From assembly GCA_963708245.1 (NCBI GenBank), contig OY970201.1:3906001-3970000 (forward strand): a stretch of 64,000 nucleotides of DNA. The letters run 5' to 3'. Both the position numbers and the translations under genes were made by a program. The number at the start of each line of letters is the position of its first letter. Position 1 is the stretch's first letter. A model generated the notes under the pieces. That model was not told the origin of the DNA, made no database searches, and was given only the letters and a program-made list of their open reading frames with translations. Source of the stretch: CAVYXK01 sp963708245 (GTDB lineage: Bacteria; Pseudomonadota; Alphaproteobacteria; Acetobacterales; Acetobacteraceae). This document shows positions 35,364 through 43,366 of this stretch, piece after piece.

Positions 35364-35630
35364 GTGGGACGCCTCGGCGTTCTTCGTTGGAGCGACGGAG
35401 TAGGGACAAGCTGAACCCGGGGTGGCGGACCCGCTAATCGGATATACGCCAAGGACCGCCAGGGCGGTCTGTTCCGTCTGATGGTGGATAGGGGCGGCAG
35501 CGGTTCATCGCTGCCGGAGGAGAGGTCAGCAGACTAGGCGAACCGCCGGACTCCGTCAACCCGTGAGGTGGCTCGCGGCAGCCCGGAATCAAGGGTGTAG
35601 GCCAGAACAAGCGTCCGAAAAGTGATCAAT

Positions 35631-36083
35631 TCAGAACGGTCGGACAATCACCATGATGACGATCAGGGCCAAGAGCACGGTCGGGACCTCGTTGGCAACC
35701 CGGTAGAACCGCGCCGGACGGCGGTTGCGGTCGTACAGGAAGTCCTTCCGCCACCGAGCGTATCCCCCATGCAATCCCGACATGGCTAGGACTGAGGCCA
35801 GCTTCACGTGCCACCAGCCAGCCGCCCAGTCGAGCGCCCCAGGGGTCAGCACCAGCAGGACTCCGAAGACCCAGGTGGCGATCATCGCCGGGGTGGTGAT
35901 TTGCTCTAGCAGCCGGCGCTCCATGACCTTGAACCGCTCACTTTCCGCCGAGCCCGGCTAAGTCTCGCAATGGTATACATAGAGCCGGGGCAGGTAGAAC
36001 ATACCGGCCATCCAGGCGACCATGGCGATGACGTGAAACGCCTTGGTCCACGGATAGAACAGCGCCAGTAGGTTGATCGTCAT
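35631..36083 (-). pseudogene. hemJ: Protoporphyrinogen oxidase HemJ with an in-frame nonsense codon
   Basis: Membrane enzyme for protoporphyrinogen IX to protoporphyrin IX. Starting at the ATG 36083 (overlapping the HAD stop by ATGA), it reads TINLLALFYPWTKAFHVIAM, VAWMAGMFYLPRLYVYHCET, then TAG (35958-35960), then in the same frame PGSAESERFKVMERRLLEQ, membrane helices, GGYARWRKDFLYDRNRRPAR and the C-terminal NEVPTVLLALIVIMVIVRPF. With the stop read as an amino acid (family members have Glu/Ala there) the protein is 150 residues, normal length, with the heme/substrate histidine in AFHV. One base (GAG to TAG) explains the break. Since hemH and hemE are intact, the lesion is either compensated elsewhere or a sequence error. 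Confidence 0.88.
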
Positions 36084-36763
36084 GCCGGCCGCCCTAGTGC
36101 CGCACGGAAGAACCCTGGCACCTCGTACAGGCTGTGGATGAGGGTGGCGCCCGCAGCCGCCAGCGTAGCTCCATCGCCGTGTCGGGCAAGGCCGAGACAG
36201 GCCATCCCAGCGGCCACGGCGCCAATGACGCCAGGGACTGAGTCCTCGATCACCAGGCACTCACCCGGCAGCACCCCTTCCGCCGCCGCAGCCGCCAGGA
36301 ACAGGTCCGGCGCCGGCTTGCCGCGCGCCACGTCGGTGAAGCTGTGCAGCCGCCCTACGACTGCCTCGAGCAGTCCGCTGCGGCCGAACTTCGCCAGCAT
36401 CTCCTCATGCGAGGAATTGGAGGCGACGCGCCACGGTAGCCCGAGCGCCGTTACGGCTTCCAGCGCCTCACGCGCGCCGGGGACCATCGGGGCGTCGGCC
36501 TGCAGCGCGGCGACGATCCACGCCTGCATGACTGACTGCCAGGCCACCGGGAGTGCCCGACCCAGCGCTGCCTCTATGAGCGGTACCATGGCCTTCAAAT
36601 CGAAGCCGAGGAACCGAGTGCAACTCTCCTCGGGCGTCATCGGCCAGCCGAGATGGGTCAGTTCCTCGGCGACCACTCGGTTCACGACCGGCTCGCTATC
36701 GATCAGCACCCCGTCACAGTCGAAGATGACCAGACGCAGCGGGATCGCACCCCTATCCGCCAT
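36080..36763 (-). CDS. HAD-superfamily phosphatase (beta-phosphoglucomutase/GPH-like)
   Basis: 227 residues from the MADRG start at 36763 (an upstream extension overlaps hemH further). Motif I is IFDCDGVLIDSE, motif II VASNSSHEEM, motif III with the lysine GKPAPDLFLAAA, motif IV VIEDSVPGVIGAVAAGM. The helical cap after motif I (subclass I) fits small phosphosugar phosphatases. It overlaps hemH by 11 bases and hemJ by ATGA, so it is embedded in the heme operon; specificity unknown. Confidence 0.85.
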   Translation of the reverse strand: MADRGAIPLRLVIFDCDGVLIDSEPVVNRVVAEELTHLGWPMTPEESCTRFLGFDLKAMVPLIEAALGRALPVAWQSVMQAWIVAALQADAPMVPGAREALEAVTALGLPWRVASNSSHEEMLAKFGRSGLLEAVVGRLHSFTDVARGKPAPDLFLAAAAAEGVLPGECLVIEDSVPGVIGAVAAGMACLGLARHGDGATLAAAGATLIHSLYEVPGFFRAALGRPA

Positions 36764-37811
36764 GGACGAGCGGACAGCCGGCGAACCTGACGGGACAGAT
36801 CCGCGCACCTGCATGGCTCAGCAGGCCAGGACCGGCCGCTCGACTCGCCCGCACTAGACCAGCCAACGCACCGATGAAACCCGCATCAGCATTCTGTGTC
36901 GGTACCCGCGCATAGAAGGGCACACCCAGCCGCTCTGCGAAAGTGCGGTAGTCAATGTCGAGTTCAACCAGCGTCTCGGAATGCTCAGAGACGAAGGCGA
37001 TCGGGACCACAACAAGCGCCGCGCCGTCGCGGGCGGCTCGCTCGATCTCCTGCTCTGTGCTCGGCTCCAGCCATTTCTGAGGCGTGGCGCGTGACTGATA
37101 GCAAATCGCCCAGTCGATCCCTTCATCACCCCAAGCGCGGAGCACCGCTTCAACTGTCCGCTCCACCTGCCACTGATAAGGATCGCCGGCCTGCACGATC
37201 GCCTCCGGCAAACCATGTGCGGAGAACAACACGCGCAGCGGATGATCCGGGACGCGCTCGCGCACCTCTGTCCAGACTGCTCGCACTGTAGCTGCGAGTG
37301 CTCCGACAAAGAGCGGCATATCCGGATAACAACAGATCGTCGTCACCGGCACTGCCAGCCCGACCCGGGCGGCACTCTCACGCCACACCGTCAGAGAGCT
37401 AGCGGTAGTGGTAGTGGAGAATTGCGGGTAGAGCGGCAGCAGCACAACCTCATCCGGTCTCCACGCCTTCACCTCACGCACCGTCTCCAAGCTGAATGGA
37501 TGCCAGTAGCGCATGGCAATGAAGCAGCGTGCATCAAACTCGGGCAAAGCTGCTTCTAGGGCTTCAGCCTGCGCACGAGTTAGTTCCAGGAGCGGCGACC
37601 GGCCACCAAGCTTCGCATAACTTTCAGTCGCGGGAGTCAGCCGTGCGCGAACGAGCGTCCGTGCCAGAAAAGGGCGGATGAAAAACGGAACACGCAGAAT
37701 TGCCGGGTCGGTGAACAGGTTCAGCAGGAACGGCCTGATCAACTCCGGCCGATCAGGACCTCCCAGATTGAACAGCACGATCGCGACACGCGGCTTCGCG
37801 TTATGCGGCAC
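36753..37811 (-). CDS. hemH: Ferrochelatase
   Basis: Inserts Fe2+ into protoporphyrin IX. 352 residues: VAIVLFNLGGPDRPE at the N-terminus, FIAMRYWHPF, LPLYPQFSTTTTASSL, the metal-site VLFSAHGLPEAIVQAGDPY near residue 195, YQSRATPQKWLEPST and AFVSEHSETLVELDIDY. The C-terminus is long and ends without the [2Fe-2S] cysteines of some ferrochelatases. It overlaps hemE (11 bases) upstream and the HAD gene downstream. Confidence 0.95.
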   Translation of the reverse strand: MPHNAKPRVAIVLFNLGGPDRPELIRPFLLNLFTDPAILRVPFFIRPFLARTLVRARLTPATESYAKLGGRSPLLELTRAQAEALEAALPEFDARCFIAMRYWHPFSLETVREVKAWRPDEVVLLPLYPQFSTTTTASSLTVWRESAARVGLAVPVTTICCYPDMPLFVGALAATVRAVWTEVRERVPDHPLRVLFSAHGLPEAIVQAGDPYQWQVERTVEAVLRAWGDEGIDWAICYQSRATPQKWLEPSTEQEIERAARDGAALVVVPIAFVSEHSETLVELDIDYRTFAERLGVPFYARVPTQNADAGFIGALAGLVRASRAAGPGLLSHAGARICPVRFAGCPLVHGG

Positions 37812-38841
37812 GTATTAGCCTCACCAACTCGGCGACGTGCTCCGGCGGCGTTTGCGGCACGATACCGTGGCCAAGATTGAAGATGAACGGAGTGCCCCGC
37901 ATGGCGGATAACAAGCTGTGGACCTCCTCCCCCAGCGCCGCGCCGCCGGCGACGAGTGCCATCGGATCGAGATTACCTTGCAGTGCGATCGGCGGCGGCA
38001 CCGAGGCACGAACCAACGCGGGATCCATCGCGGTATCCATAGCAACTGCATCGACGCCCGTAGCTGCCGCATACTCACCGATCAGGTGACCAGCCAGGCG
38101 AGGGAAACCGATCACCGGAACGCTCGGGAAGCGATGTTTCAATCGCCGCACGATCGCCTGCGTCGGCCGCACGACGTGCCGGCGGAACTGTAAGGGCGAA
38201 AGCAGGCCTGCCCAGCTATCGAACAGCATGACAACTTCGGCACCAGCCTCGATCTGGGCCTCCAGATAGCTCGCTGTCGCGTCCGCGAGCTGGTCTATCA
38301 GTTGCGCGAAAAGGCCCGGATCGCGATAGGTCATCGTCCGCGTAGCGGCGAAATCCTTGGACCCGCCTCCCTCCACCATGTAGCAGGCGACGGTGAACGG
38401 CCCGCCGGCGAACCCGATCAGCGCGGTTTCCGGCCACTCGGCCGCAAGGCGTTCGGCGACACGCCGGACCGTTTCCAGGATCGGCGCGATCGCCGCTAGA
38501 AGACGGGTTCGATCGAGCGCCTCCACCGCCGCTCCTTCTCGCAGGGGGGGCAGAGTTGGCCCTTCTTTCTCCCTGAACGCGACCTGGTATCCGAGCGCCC
38601 AGGGCACCATGAGGATGTCGCTGAACAGAATCGCCCCATCGAGGCCAAAGCGACGCACCGGCTGCAAGGTCACCTCGGCGGCTAGGGAAGGTGTCGTGCA
38701 GAGCGCGATAAAGTCAGACGTCTGCGCGCGGATGGAACGGTATTCCGGCAGGTAGCGCCCGGCTTGGCGCATCAGCCAGATCGGTGGCGGCCATACTGCT
38801 TCGCCGCGCAGTACGCGCAGCAGAGCCTTGTGGGTTTCCAT
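37801..38841 (-). CDS. hemE: Uroporphyrinogen decarboxylase
   Basis: Decarboxylates uroporphyrinogen III to coproporphyrinogen III. 346 residues with the N-terminal WLMRQAGRYLPEYR substrate-binding motif, DGAILFSDILMVPWALG, GFAGGPFTVACYMVEGGGSKDF, LFDSWAGLLSP and FNLGHGIVPQTPPE. First gene of the minus-strand hemE-hemH-HAD-hemJ-rho row. Its upstream region is the candidate replication origin, as in Caulobacter, where hemE borders Cori. Confidence 0.96.
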   Translation of the reverse strand: METHKALLRVLRGEAVWPPPIWLMRQAGRYLPEYRSIRAQTSDFIALCTTPSLAAEVTLQPVRRFGLDGAILFSDILMVPWALGYQVAFREKEGPTLPPLREGAAVEALDRTRLLAAIAPILETVRRVAERLAAEWPETALIGFAGGPFTVACYMVEGGGSKDFAATRTMTYRDPGLFAQLIDQLADATASYLEAQIEAGAEVVMLFDSWAGLLSPLQFRRHVVRPTQAIVRRLKHRFPSVPVIGFPRLAGHLIGEYAAATGVDAVAMDTAMDPALVRASVPPPIALQGNLDPMALVAGGAALGEEVHSLLSAMRGTPFIFNLGHGIVPQTPPEHVAELVRLIRAA

Positions 38842-39125
38842 AGGTCTCCGCTTAACAGATCAAGGAATAAAGGAAAGATAGGGGGTAGGAGTTGATGGAT
38901 CTGTGGATTCTGGGGTACCCGGCTGCGCCGGGACACTCCATCCTGTAGTCCACAGCAGGTATGCGAGACAAGTCGTTGGAGTTGGCTGATCCTTCAGGGT
39001 TGTCCGCACTAGCCGGTTGTGGTATCCCTATTCGTCCCCAGGATGTGCGCATCTTTGATATTGCCCTCCCTCTTCCAGCAGAGCTTTAGAGGGCTGCAAC
39101 TGCTCGACGGATTATCCCCATGATC
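38842..39125. other. oriC: Candidate chromosome replication origin (oriC)
   Basis: Non-coding stretch upstream of hemE, facing the divergent PPSR gene. This gene pair flanks the experimentally known Cori of Caulobacter. DnaA-box-like 9-mers (consensus TTATCCACA): TTATCCCCA at 39112-39120 (8/9), TGTGGATTC at 38902-38910 (7/9, reverse), TAGTCCACA at 38946-38954 (7/9) and TTGTCCGCA at 39000-39008 (7/9). The start of the stretch (38850-38880) is relatively A/T-rich. parS/parAB within 15 kb and the strand switch of core genes here also fit. No perfect DnaA box was found, so this is tentative. Confidence 0.45.
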
Positions 39126-39571
39126 CCCGACGGATACGCATTATTGGCTGTCCTCATACAGGAAATCATGCACGATCGCGACGCCAGCTCATCGGTTGAG
39201 GTCAGCACACCCAAGTGCCCGTCCTTGGAGATGTGCAATCGTCCGTTAGGAATGAGACGCGACATCAGCCATCCGTTTGCTGCCGGGACGATCAGGTCGT
39301 CCGTTCCGGAACGAACCAATGTCTCCGGTCGGAGACTCCACAACCAATCGAGGCGGTCCGGCGCGTGGGTCAGCAGCGTTGCGAGACCGCTCGGCCAGTA
39401 GGGAATGGTTGGTAGCGGTGACTCGCCGGTACCAGGTAGGTCGATGCGGATGGTTTCGATATCCTCCAGCGCCTGCGCAAAGGGTCGAGCAACTCGAGAG
39501 GGGCGCCCCGATTCATTGCTTTGGCGGAGTTCAGAGAAGGTCTGGATCGAATGAGATGATTGACGCACCAT
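39086..39571 (-). pseudogene. PHA-depolymerase-like alpha/beta hydrolase, internally deleted
   Basis: The frame contains an N-terminal part, GRPSRVARPFAQALEDIETI then DLPGTGESPLPTIPYWPSGL, joined directly to a C-terminal part, LRPETLVRSGTDDLIVPAAN then SRLIPNGRLHISKDGHLGVL. Both match intracellular poly(3-hydroxyalkanoate) depolymerase-like hydrolases in order. About 120 residues between them, including the nucleophile G-x-S-x-G, are missing, so it cannot be active. The frame overlaps the right edge of the candidate oriC. From 39572 to 39945 I see no gene. Confidence 0.65.
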
Positions 39572-39945
39572 TCAGGGTTGCAGCCAGCAGTCCTGCTGCC
39601 TGTAGCAGTACCTGCTCGGCGTAGAAGCGCGCCGAAAGCTGCTTGGCACCACGGGACCGGCCCACGCCAGCCCCGCCGTCCTGATTAGGCGCTGGCGTGT
39701 ACCCCGTTGCGCGACGGGGGCCCCGGCCTGAGTGGATGCCACCCGAGCGGTGGATCAAGGATGACTGGTGTCAGTTGGCTCTACAGGTGATACGCCGCAG
39801 TTTGAGCGACACGGGGCATTAGCTGCGAGGAGATCATCCCGCGGTTTGCCGTCGGGTCAAGGTTGGCCGGCCATCAGGTCCCAACCGCACCGCCCGCCTG
39901 CCTTCCCTATGCCAGTCCGTGTCGGACCCTGCTAATCTTAATCTC

Positions 39946-40818
39946 ATGGCACTGGACCGGGTGAACCTCCATCTCGTCTCCGATGCGACCGGCGAGACAC
40001 TTAATACGATCGCTCGCGCGACGACGGTGCAGTTCGAGCATGTTCAGATCCTCTACCACCGGTGGAGCCTGATCCGGACCCGCTTCCAGCTTCATCGTGT
40101 TTTGGAGGGGGTCGAAGCGGATCCGGGGCCAGTGCTCTCGACGCTGGTGGATAAGGCATTGCGTATGGACCTGGATGCCGCCTGCCTGCGGCTCGGCGTT
40201 CCGGTTGTCCATGTGCTCGACCCGGTGATGAATCTGTTACAGGTAGCGATCGGGCAGCCGGCTGGCGCGCGGCCCGGGCGCCAATACGTGCTCAACGCCG
40301 ACTATTTCCAGCGGATCGATGCGATGCACTACGTGCTGGCTCATGATGACGGCCAGTCGCAGGCCGGGTTGGCCGAATCCGATGTCGTGCTGGTGGGTGT
40401 GTCCCGCAGCTCAAAGACACCAACCTGCTTCTATCTCGCCAATCGGGGCATCAAGGCAGCGAATATCCCCCTGGTTCCCGGGCTACCGGAGCCGGAACAC
40501 CTGGATCAGCTCAACGTACCGGTCATCGGACTTACCTTGGAGCCGCAGGCACTGATCGACATACGCCGGCACCGGCTGCGGCTGATCGCCTCGCAGGACA
40601 GTGCCGCGATGGTGCGGCAGAACAGTAGCGAGTACGTGGACGAGGAAGCGGTCAAGGCCGAGCTGTTATGGGCGCGCCGCCTGTGCAACCGCCGTGGCTG
40701 GCCGGTGATCGATGTGACCCGCCGCTCAATCGAGGAGACAGCGGCGACAGTGCTGCAGCTTATGGATGCGTGGCACGCGCGCCGCGGCAAGGGGCCGGAT
40801 GCGGCCAGGTCCCACTGA
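39946..40818 (+). CDS. Pyruvate, phosphate dikinase/PEP synthase regulatory protein (PPSR, DUF299)
   Basis: Bifunctional serine/threonine kinase and phosphorylase that switches PPDK or PEP synthase off and on using ADP and Pi. 290 residues from the ATG at 39946; a GTG at 39919 would add nine. Neither has a good ribosome site. Starts NLHLVSDATGETLNTIARA, the family signature, and has the P-loop-like VLVGVSRSSKTPTCFYLANRG near residue 150, then IPLVPG and the C-terminal WPVIDVTRRSIEETAATVL. Alphaproteobacterial copies sit beside the origin opposite hemE, as here. Confidence 0.93.
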   Translation: MALDRVNLHLVSDATGETLNTIARATTVQFEHVQILYHRWSLIRTRFQLHRVLEGVEADPGPVLSTLVDKALRMDLDAACLRLGVPVVHVLDPVMNLLQVAIGQPAGARPGRQYVLNADYFQRIDAMHYVLAHDDGQSQAGLAESDVVLVGVSRSSKTPTCFYLANRGIKAANIPLVPGLPEPEHLDQLNVPVIGLTLEPQALIDIRRHRLRLIASQDSAAMVRQNSSEYVDEEAVKAELLWARRLCNRRGWPVIDVTRRSIEETAATVLQLMDAWHARRGKGPDAARSH

Positions 40819-40932
40819 GCCATTCAGAAGAATTCCGACCGGCGGAGATTTGCCGAGAACGAACCTCACGGTTTCGTGTTGTCTTGGCTGCGGTTTCGTG
40901 GCATGTTCACGAAATCGAGAGGGAGGGCTGTG

Positions 40933-41145
40933 ATGTCTGACTCGGGCCCCGTTATCGACGTTGACGCCGAAGCTGACCAGCTCGCCATTCAAGCGGTTCC
41001 CGGCGCCGTATTCCTGAGATTGCGCCGAGAGCGAGAGGACGGGTCGTTCCGGCGTATGTTCGTCGAGATGACAGTGGACGAAGCTATCGCCTTCCGCGGC
41101 GAGCTCGACCTGTGCATAGGGGTTGCGGCCGCCGCAATGGCGTAA
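40933..41145 (+). CDS. Small uncharacterised protein between PPSR and maf
   Basis: 70 residues, acidic, not recognised: SDSGPVIDVDAEADQLAIQA, then FLRLRREREDGSFRRMFVEM and a C-terminal helix. Starts at an ATG with GGGAGGG seven to nine bases ahead, which supports translation. The composition is compact and soluble, without cysteine or membrane segment. Confidence 0.55.
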   Translation: MSDSGPVIDVDAEADQLAIQAVPGAVFLRLRREREDGSFRRMFVEMTVDEAIAFRGELDLCIGVAAAAMA

Positions 41146-41230
41146 GGCTAGTTCTCACTCGTTTTGGGCTCCCTGCTTCCTCCTGCAAGGACGAAGACCA
41201 TCCCCTAGGTTGTCCGCAAGGTCCCTAGCG

Positions 41231-41262
41231 CCCTCGCCCTGCCACCTCCCGCAAGGGGAGGG
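41231..41262. repeat. REP-like palindrome, copy 2 (short form)
   Basis: CCACCTCCCGCAAGGGGAGGGT-type hairpin just upstream of the maf start. Same core as the repeat inside phaR at 43440 (CCTCCCGCAAGGGGAGG). It may act on transcription between the small gene and maf; I only see the palindrome. Confidence 0.65.
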
Positions 41263-41274
41263 TATCTCCTGGTC

Positions 41275-41703
41275 ATGCTGCAAAACCCCGAGCCGAGGCT
41301 GGTTCTCGCCAGTGCGTCCGTCGTCCGGCAGAAGTTGCTGGCCAATGCCGGATTGAGCTTCGAGGTAGCGGTAGCGGCGATCGATGAGGTAGAGCTCAAA
41401 CGAGCCGCCAAGGCCAGCGGAGACAATGCGGAGCAGGCTACGGTTGTTTGTCAGCGCGGGGAGCAGGTTCTGTGGCATCATATCGCCCTGCCGCGGCTGA
41501 CGATGCGGGCCTTTCCGGACGAATCCATCGATGACTATCTGGCGGCGGAGGGGGATCGGGTACCGAGCAGCGTCGGTGCCTATAGGCTAGAGGGGCTGGG
41601 TATTCACCTGTTCGATCGCGTGGAGGGCGATTACACGGCAATCCTAGGCTTGCAGTTGCTGCCGTTGCTCGGTTTCCTGCGCCAGCACGGGGTGGTGCGA
41701 TAG
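41275..41703 (+). pseudogene. Maf-like nucleotide pyrophosphatase, internally deleted
   Basis: 142 residues instead of about 195. The N-terminal part (PRLVLASASVVRQKLLANAG, AIDEVELKRAAKASGDNAEQ) and the C-terminal part (VVCQRGEQVLWHHIALPRLT, then GAYRLEGLGIHLFDRVEGDY and LLPLLGFLRQHGV) are clear. The central 50-60 residues with the catalytic aspartate region (GADQ/GSDQ) are gone, in frame, and SASPRR has become SASVVR. The product would be a stable-looking but catalytically dead protein. It keeps its usual place downstream of PPSR. Confidence 0.85.
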
Positions 41704-41705
41704 TC

Positions 41706-42056
41706 GTGTCCGGGCAGTCCCGACGAGCGTCACGCAAGCGAGCTTGGCGGCTGTTGCGGCTGCTGATCGTGGTGCCGTTGCTGTTGCTGCTGGTGGTGTT
41801 CGTCCTGTCCAACCGCGAGCCGGTGGCAATCGGCTTCTGGCCGACGGATATGCGGTGGGACGTGCCGTTGTCGCTCGCCATACTGATTGCCGCCGCGGTT
41901 GCCTTGGTGTTCGGGGCGGCGATGGTGTGGATATCCGAGCTTGACCGACGCCGGCGCGCGCGCCGGGCCGAGGCGGCGGTGCGATTGCTGGAGGAGCAGG
42001 TGCAAGAGTTGAAGGCCCGGCTGCGCGCGCCTGTGATGCCGCCGCCGGTGGGTTGA
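41706..42056 (+). CDS. LapA-domain (DUF1049) inner-membrane protein
   Basis: 116 residues, GTG start directly after the maf stop. Two membrane helices (about residues 15-37 and 55-77) with the LapA signature FVLSNREPVAIGFWP between them, then a cytoplasmic coiled-coil tail (RRRRARRAEAAVRLLEEQVQ) and a proline-rich end. LapA-type proteins assist lipopolysaccharide assembly in E. coli. Position immediately before pyrF and trpF is common in Acetobacteraceae-like genomes (recollection, not checked). Confidence 0.8.
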   Translation: MSGQSRRASRKRAWRLLRLLIVVPLLLLLVVFVLSNREPVAIGFWPTDMRWDVPLSLAILIAAAVALVFGAAMVWISELDRRRRARRAEAAVRLLEEQVQELKARLRAPVMPPPVG

Positions 42057-42743
42057 ATGTCAGAGCGGCTGATCGTCGCGCTGGATACCGTCGACCCGGC
42101 CCGGGCGAGCGCCTGGGCCTTGGCAGTGGCGCCTTGGTGTGGGCTGGTGAAGCTCGGGCTGGAGTTCTTCGTGGCAAACGGGCCGAAGGGGGTGCGCGGG
42201 GTCGATGGCCGGCCGGTGTTCCTCGATCTGAAGCTGCATGACATTCCGAACACCGTGGCAGGTGCGGTGGAGGCCGTATTGCCACTTCGGCCGCGCATGC
42301 TGACGATCCATGCCGCCGGCGGGCCGGCAATGGTGGCAGCGGCTTGCCGAGCAGCGGAACGCGCCGGGGCGGATCGGCCGCTGTTGCTGGGCGTTACGGT
42401 GCTGACCAGCCTGAACGAGGCGGACCTCGCGGCGATTGGCGTTGCCGGAGGCACAGTGGAGCAGGCGCTGCGGCTCGGGCGGTTGGCGGTATCCGCCGGT
42501 GCGGACGGGCTGGTGTGCAGCGCGCATGAAGTCGCGGCGCTGCGCGCCGAGCTCGGCGAGGGCGTGAAACTGGTGGTCCCGGGCATTCGGCCGGCGGGGA
42601 CCGAAGTGGGCGATCAGGCTCGGACGATGACCCCCGAACGGGCGGTCGCCGCCGGAGCAGACTGGATCGTGGTGGGTCGCCCGATCACCCGGGCGGCCGA
42701 TCCAGCGGCAGCCGCGGCGGCGATCTCCGGCGCCCTGGCATGA
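42057..42743 (+). CDS. pyrF: Orotidine 5'-phosphate decarboxylase
   Basis: Last step of UMP synthesis. 228 residues; RLIVALDTVDPA, LVKLGLEFFVANG, the catalytic DLKLHDIPNTV near residue 60, LTIHAAGG, LLLGVTVLTSL, VCSAHEV, VPGIRPAGTEVGDQAR and VVGRPIT. It starts at the base after the lapA stop and overlaps trpF by ATGA. Confidence 0.95.
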   Translation: MSERLIVALDTVDPARASAWALAVAPWCGLVKLGLEFFVANGPKGVRGVDGRPVFLDLKLHDIPNTVAGAVEAVLPLRPRMLTIHAAGGPAMVAAACRAAERAGADRPLLLGVTVLTSLNEADLAAIGVAGGTVEQALRLGRLAVSAGADGLVCSAHEVAALRAELGEGVKLVVPGIRPAGTEVGDQARTMTPERAVAAGADWIVVGRPITRAADPAAAAAAISGALA

Positions 42744-43366
42744 GCGTGCAAGTCAAGATCTGCGGGATAAACGATCCGGCGGCATTCGATGCTACCGTGG
42801 AGGCGGGGGCCGATTGGGTAGGATTCGTCTTCTATCCGCCCTCGCCGCGATACGTCGCGCCAGAGGCTGCCGCAGCCTTGTCGGCGCGGGTCGCGGGCGG
42901 GCCGGGTCGGGTCGGGCTGTTCGTCGATCCGGCGAATGCATTGATGGAGGCCGTGCTGCGAGTGGTTCGGCTCGACGCGCTGCAGGTCTATGCTGGCCCC
43001 GAGCGGGTGGTGGAATTGCAGGCGCGGTTCGGGCTGCCGGTCTGGCATGCGTTGGGGATCGAAACCGAGACTGATCTGCCGGTGAACGCCGCCAGTGCCG
43101 AGCGGCTGGTGCTCGAGGCGAAGCCGCCTCCGGAGGCGACACGGCCCGGGGGGAATGCCGCGCGATTCGATTGGTCGGTGCTGCGCGGATGGCGGGCGCC
43201 GGTGCCGTGGATTCTCGCGGGGGGACTGACCGCGGAGAACGTGACGGCGGCGATCCGCGCGACGGGGGCGACGGCCGTGGATGTGTCCTCGGGGGTCGAG
43301 CGGCGGCCAGGCGTCAAGAATCCGGGGTTGATTCGCGCTTTTGTGGCGGCTGCTCGGGCGGGTTGA
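42740..43366 (+). CDS. trpF: Phosphoribosylanthranilate isomerase
   Basis: Tryptophan biosynthesis, Amadori rearrangement of PRA to CdRP. 208 residues of a TIM barrel: VKICGI (general-base Cys) at the start, GADWVGFVFYPPSPRYV, VGLFVDP, LDALQVY, ILAGGLTAENV and the phosphate-binding AVDVSSGVERRPGVKNPGLI. Its last 53 bases overlap the 3' end of phaR on the other strand. trpB and trpA, often next, are not here. Confidence 0.95.
   Translation: MSVQVKICGINDPAAFDATVEAGADWVGFVFYPPSPRYVAPEAAAALSARVAGGPGRVGLFVDPANALMEAVLRVVRLDALQVYAGPERVVELQARFGLPVWHALGIETETDLPVNAASAERLVLEAKPPPEATRPGGNAARFDWSVLRGWRAPVPWILAGGLTAENVTAAIRATGATAVDVSSGVERRPGVKNPGLIRAFVAAARAG

Noticed and set aside
34041..35414. 457-residue plus-strand ORF opposite rho
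   Set aside because: Antisense of rho, which is complete and unmistakable.
35454..35469. 7-bp perfect hairpin between rho and hemJ as a Rho-independent terminator
   Set aside because: No T-run follows on either strand; it may be a leader hairpin of rho but this cannot be supported.
39531..39758. 75-residue minus-strand ORF next to the PhaZ-like remnant
   Set aside because: A short stretch looks protein-like but no family is recognisable and no ribosome site is present.
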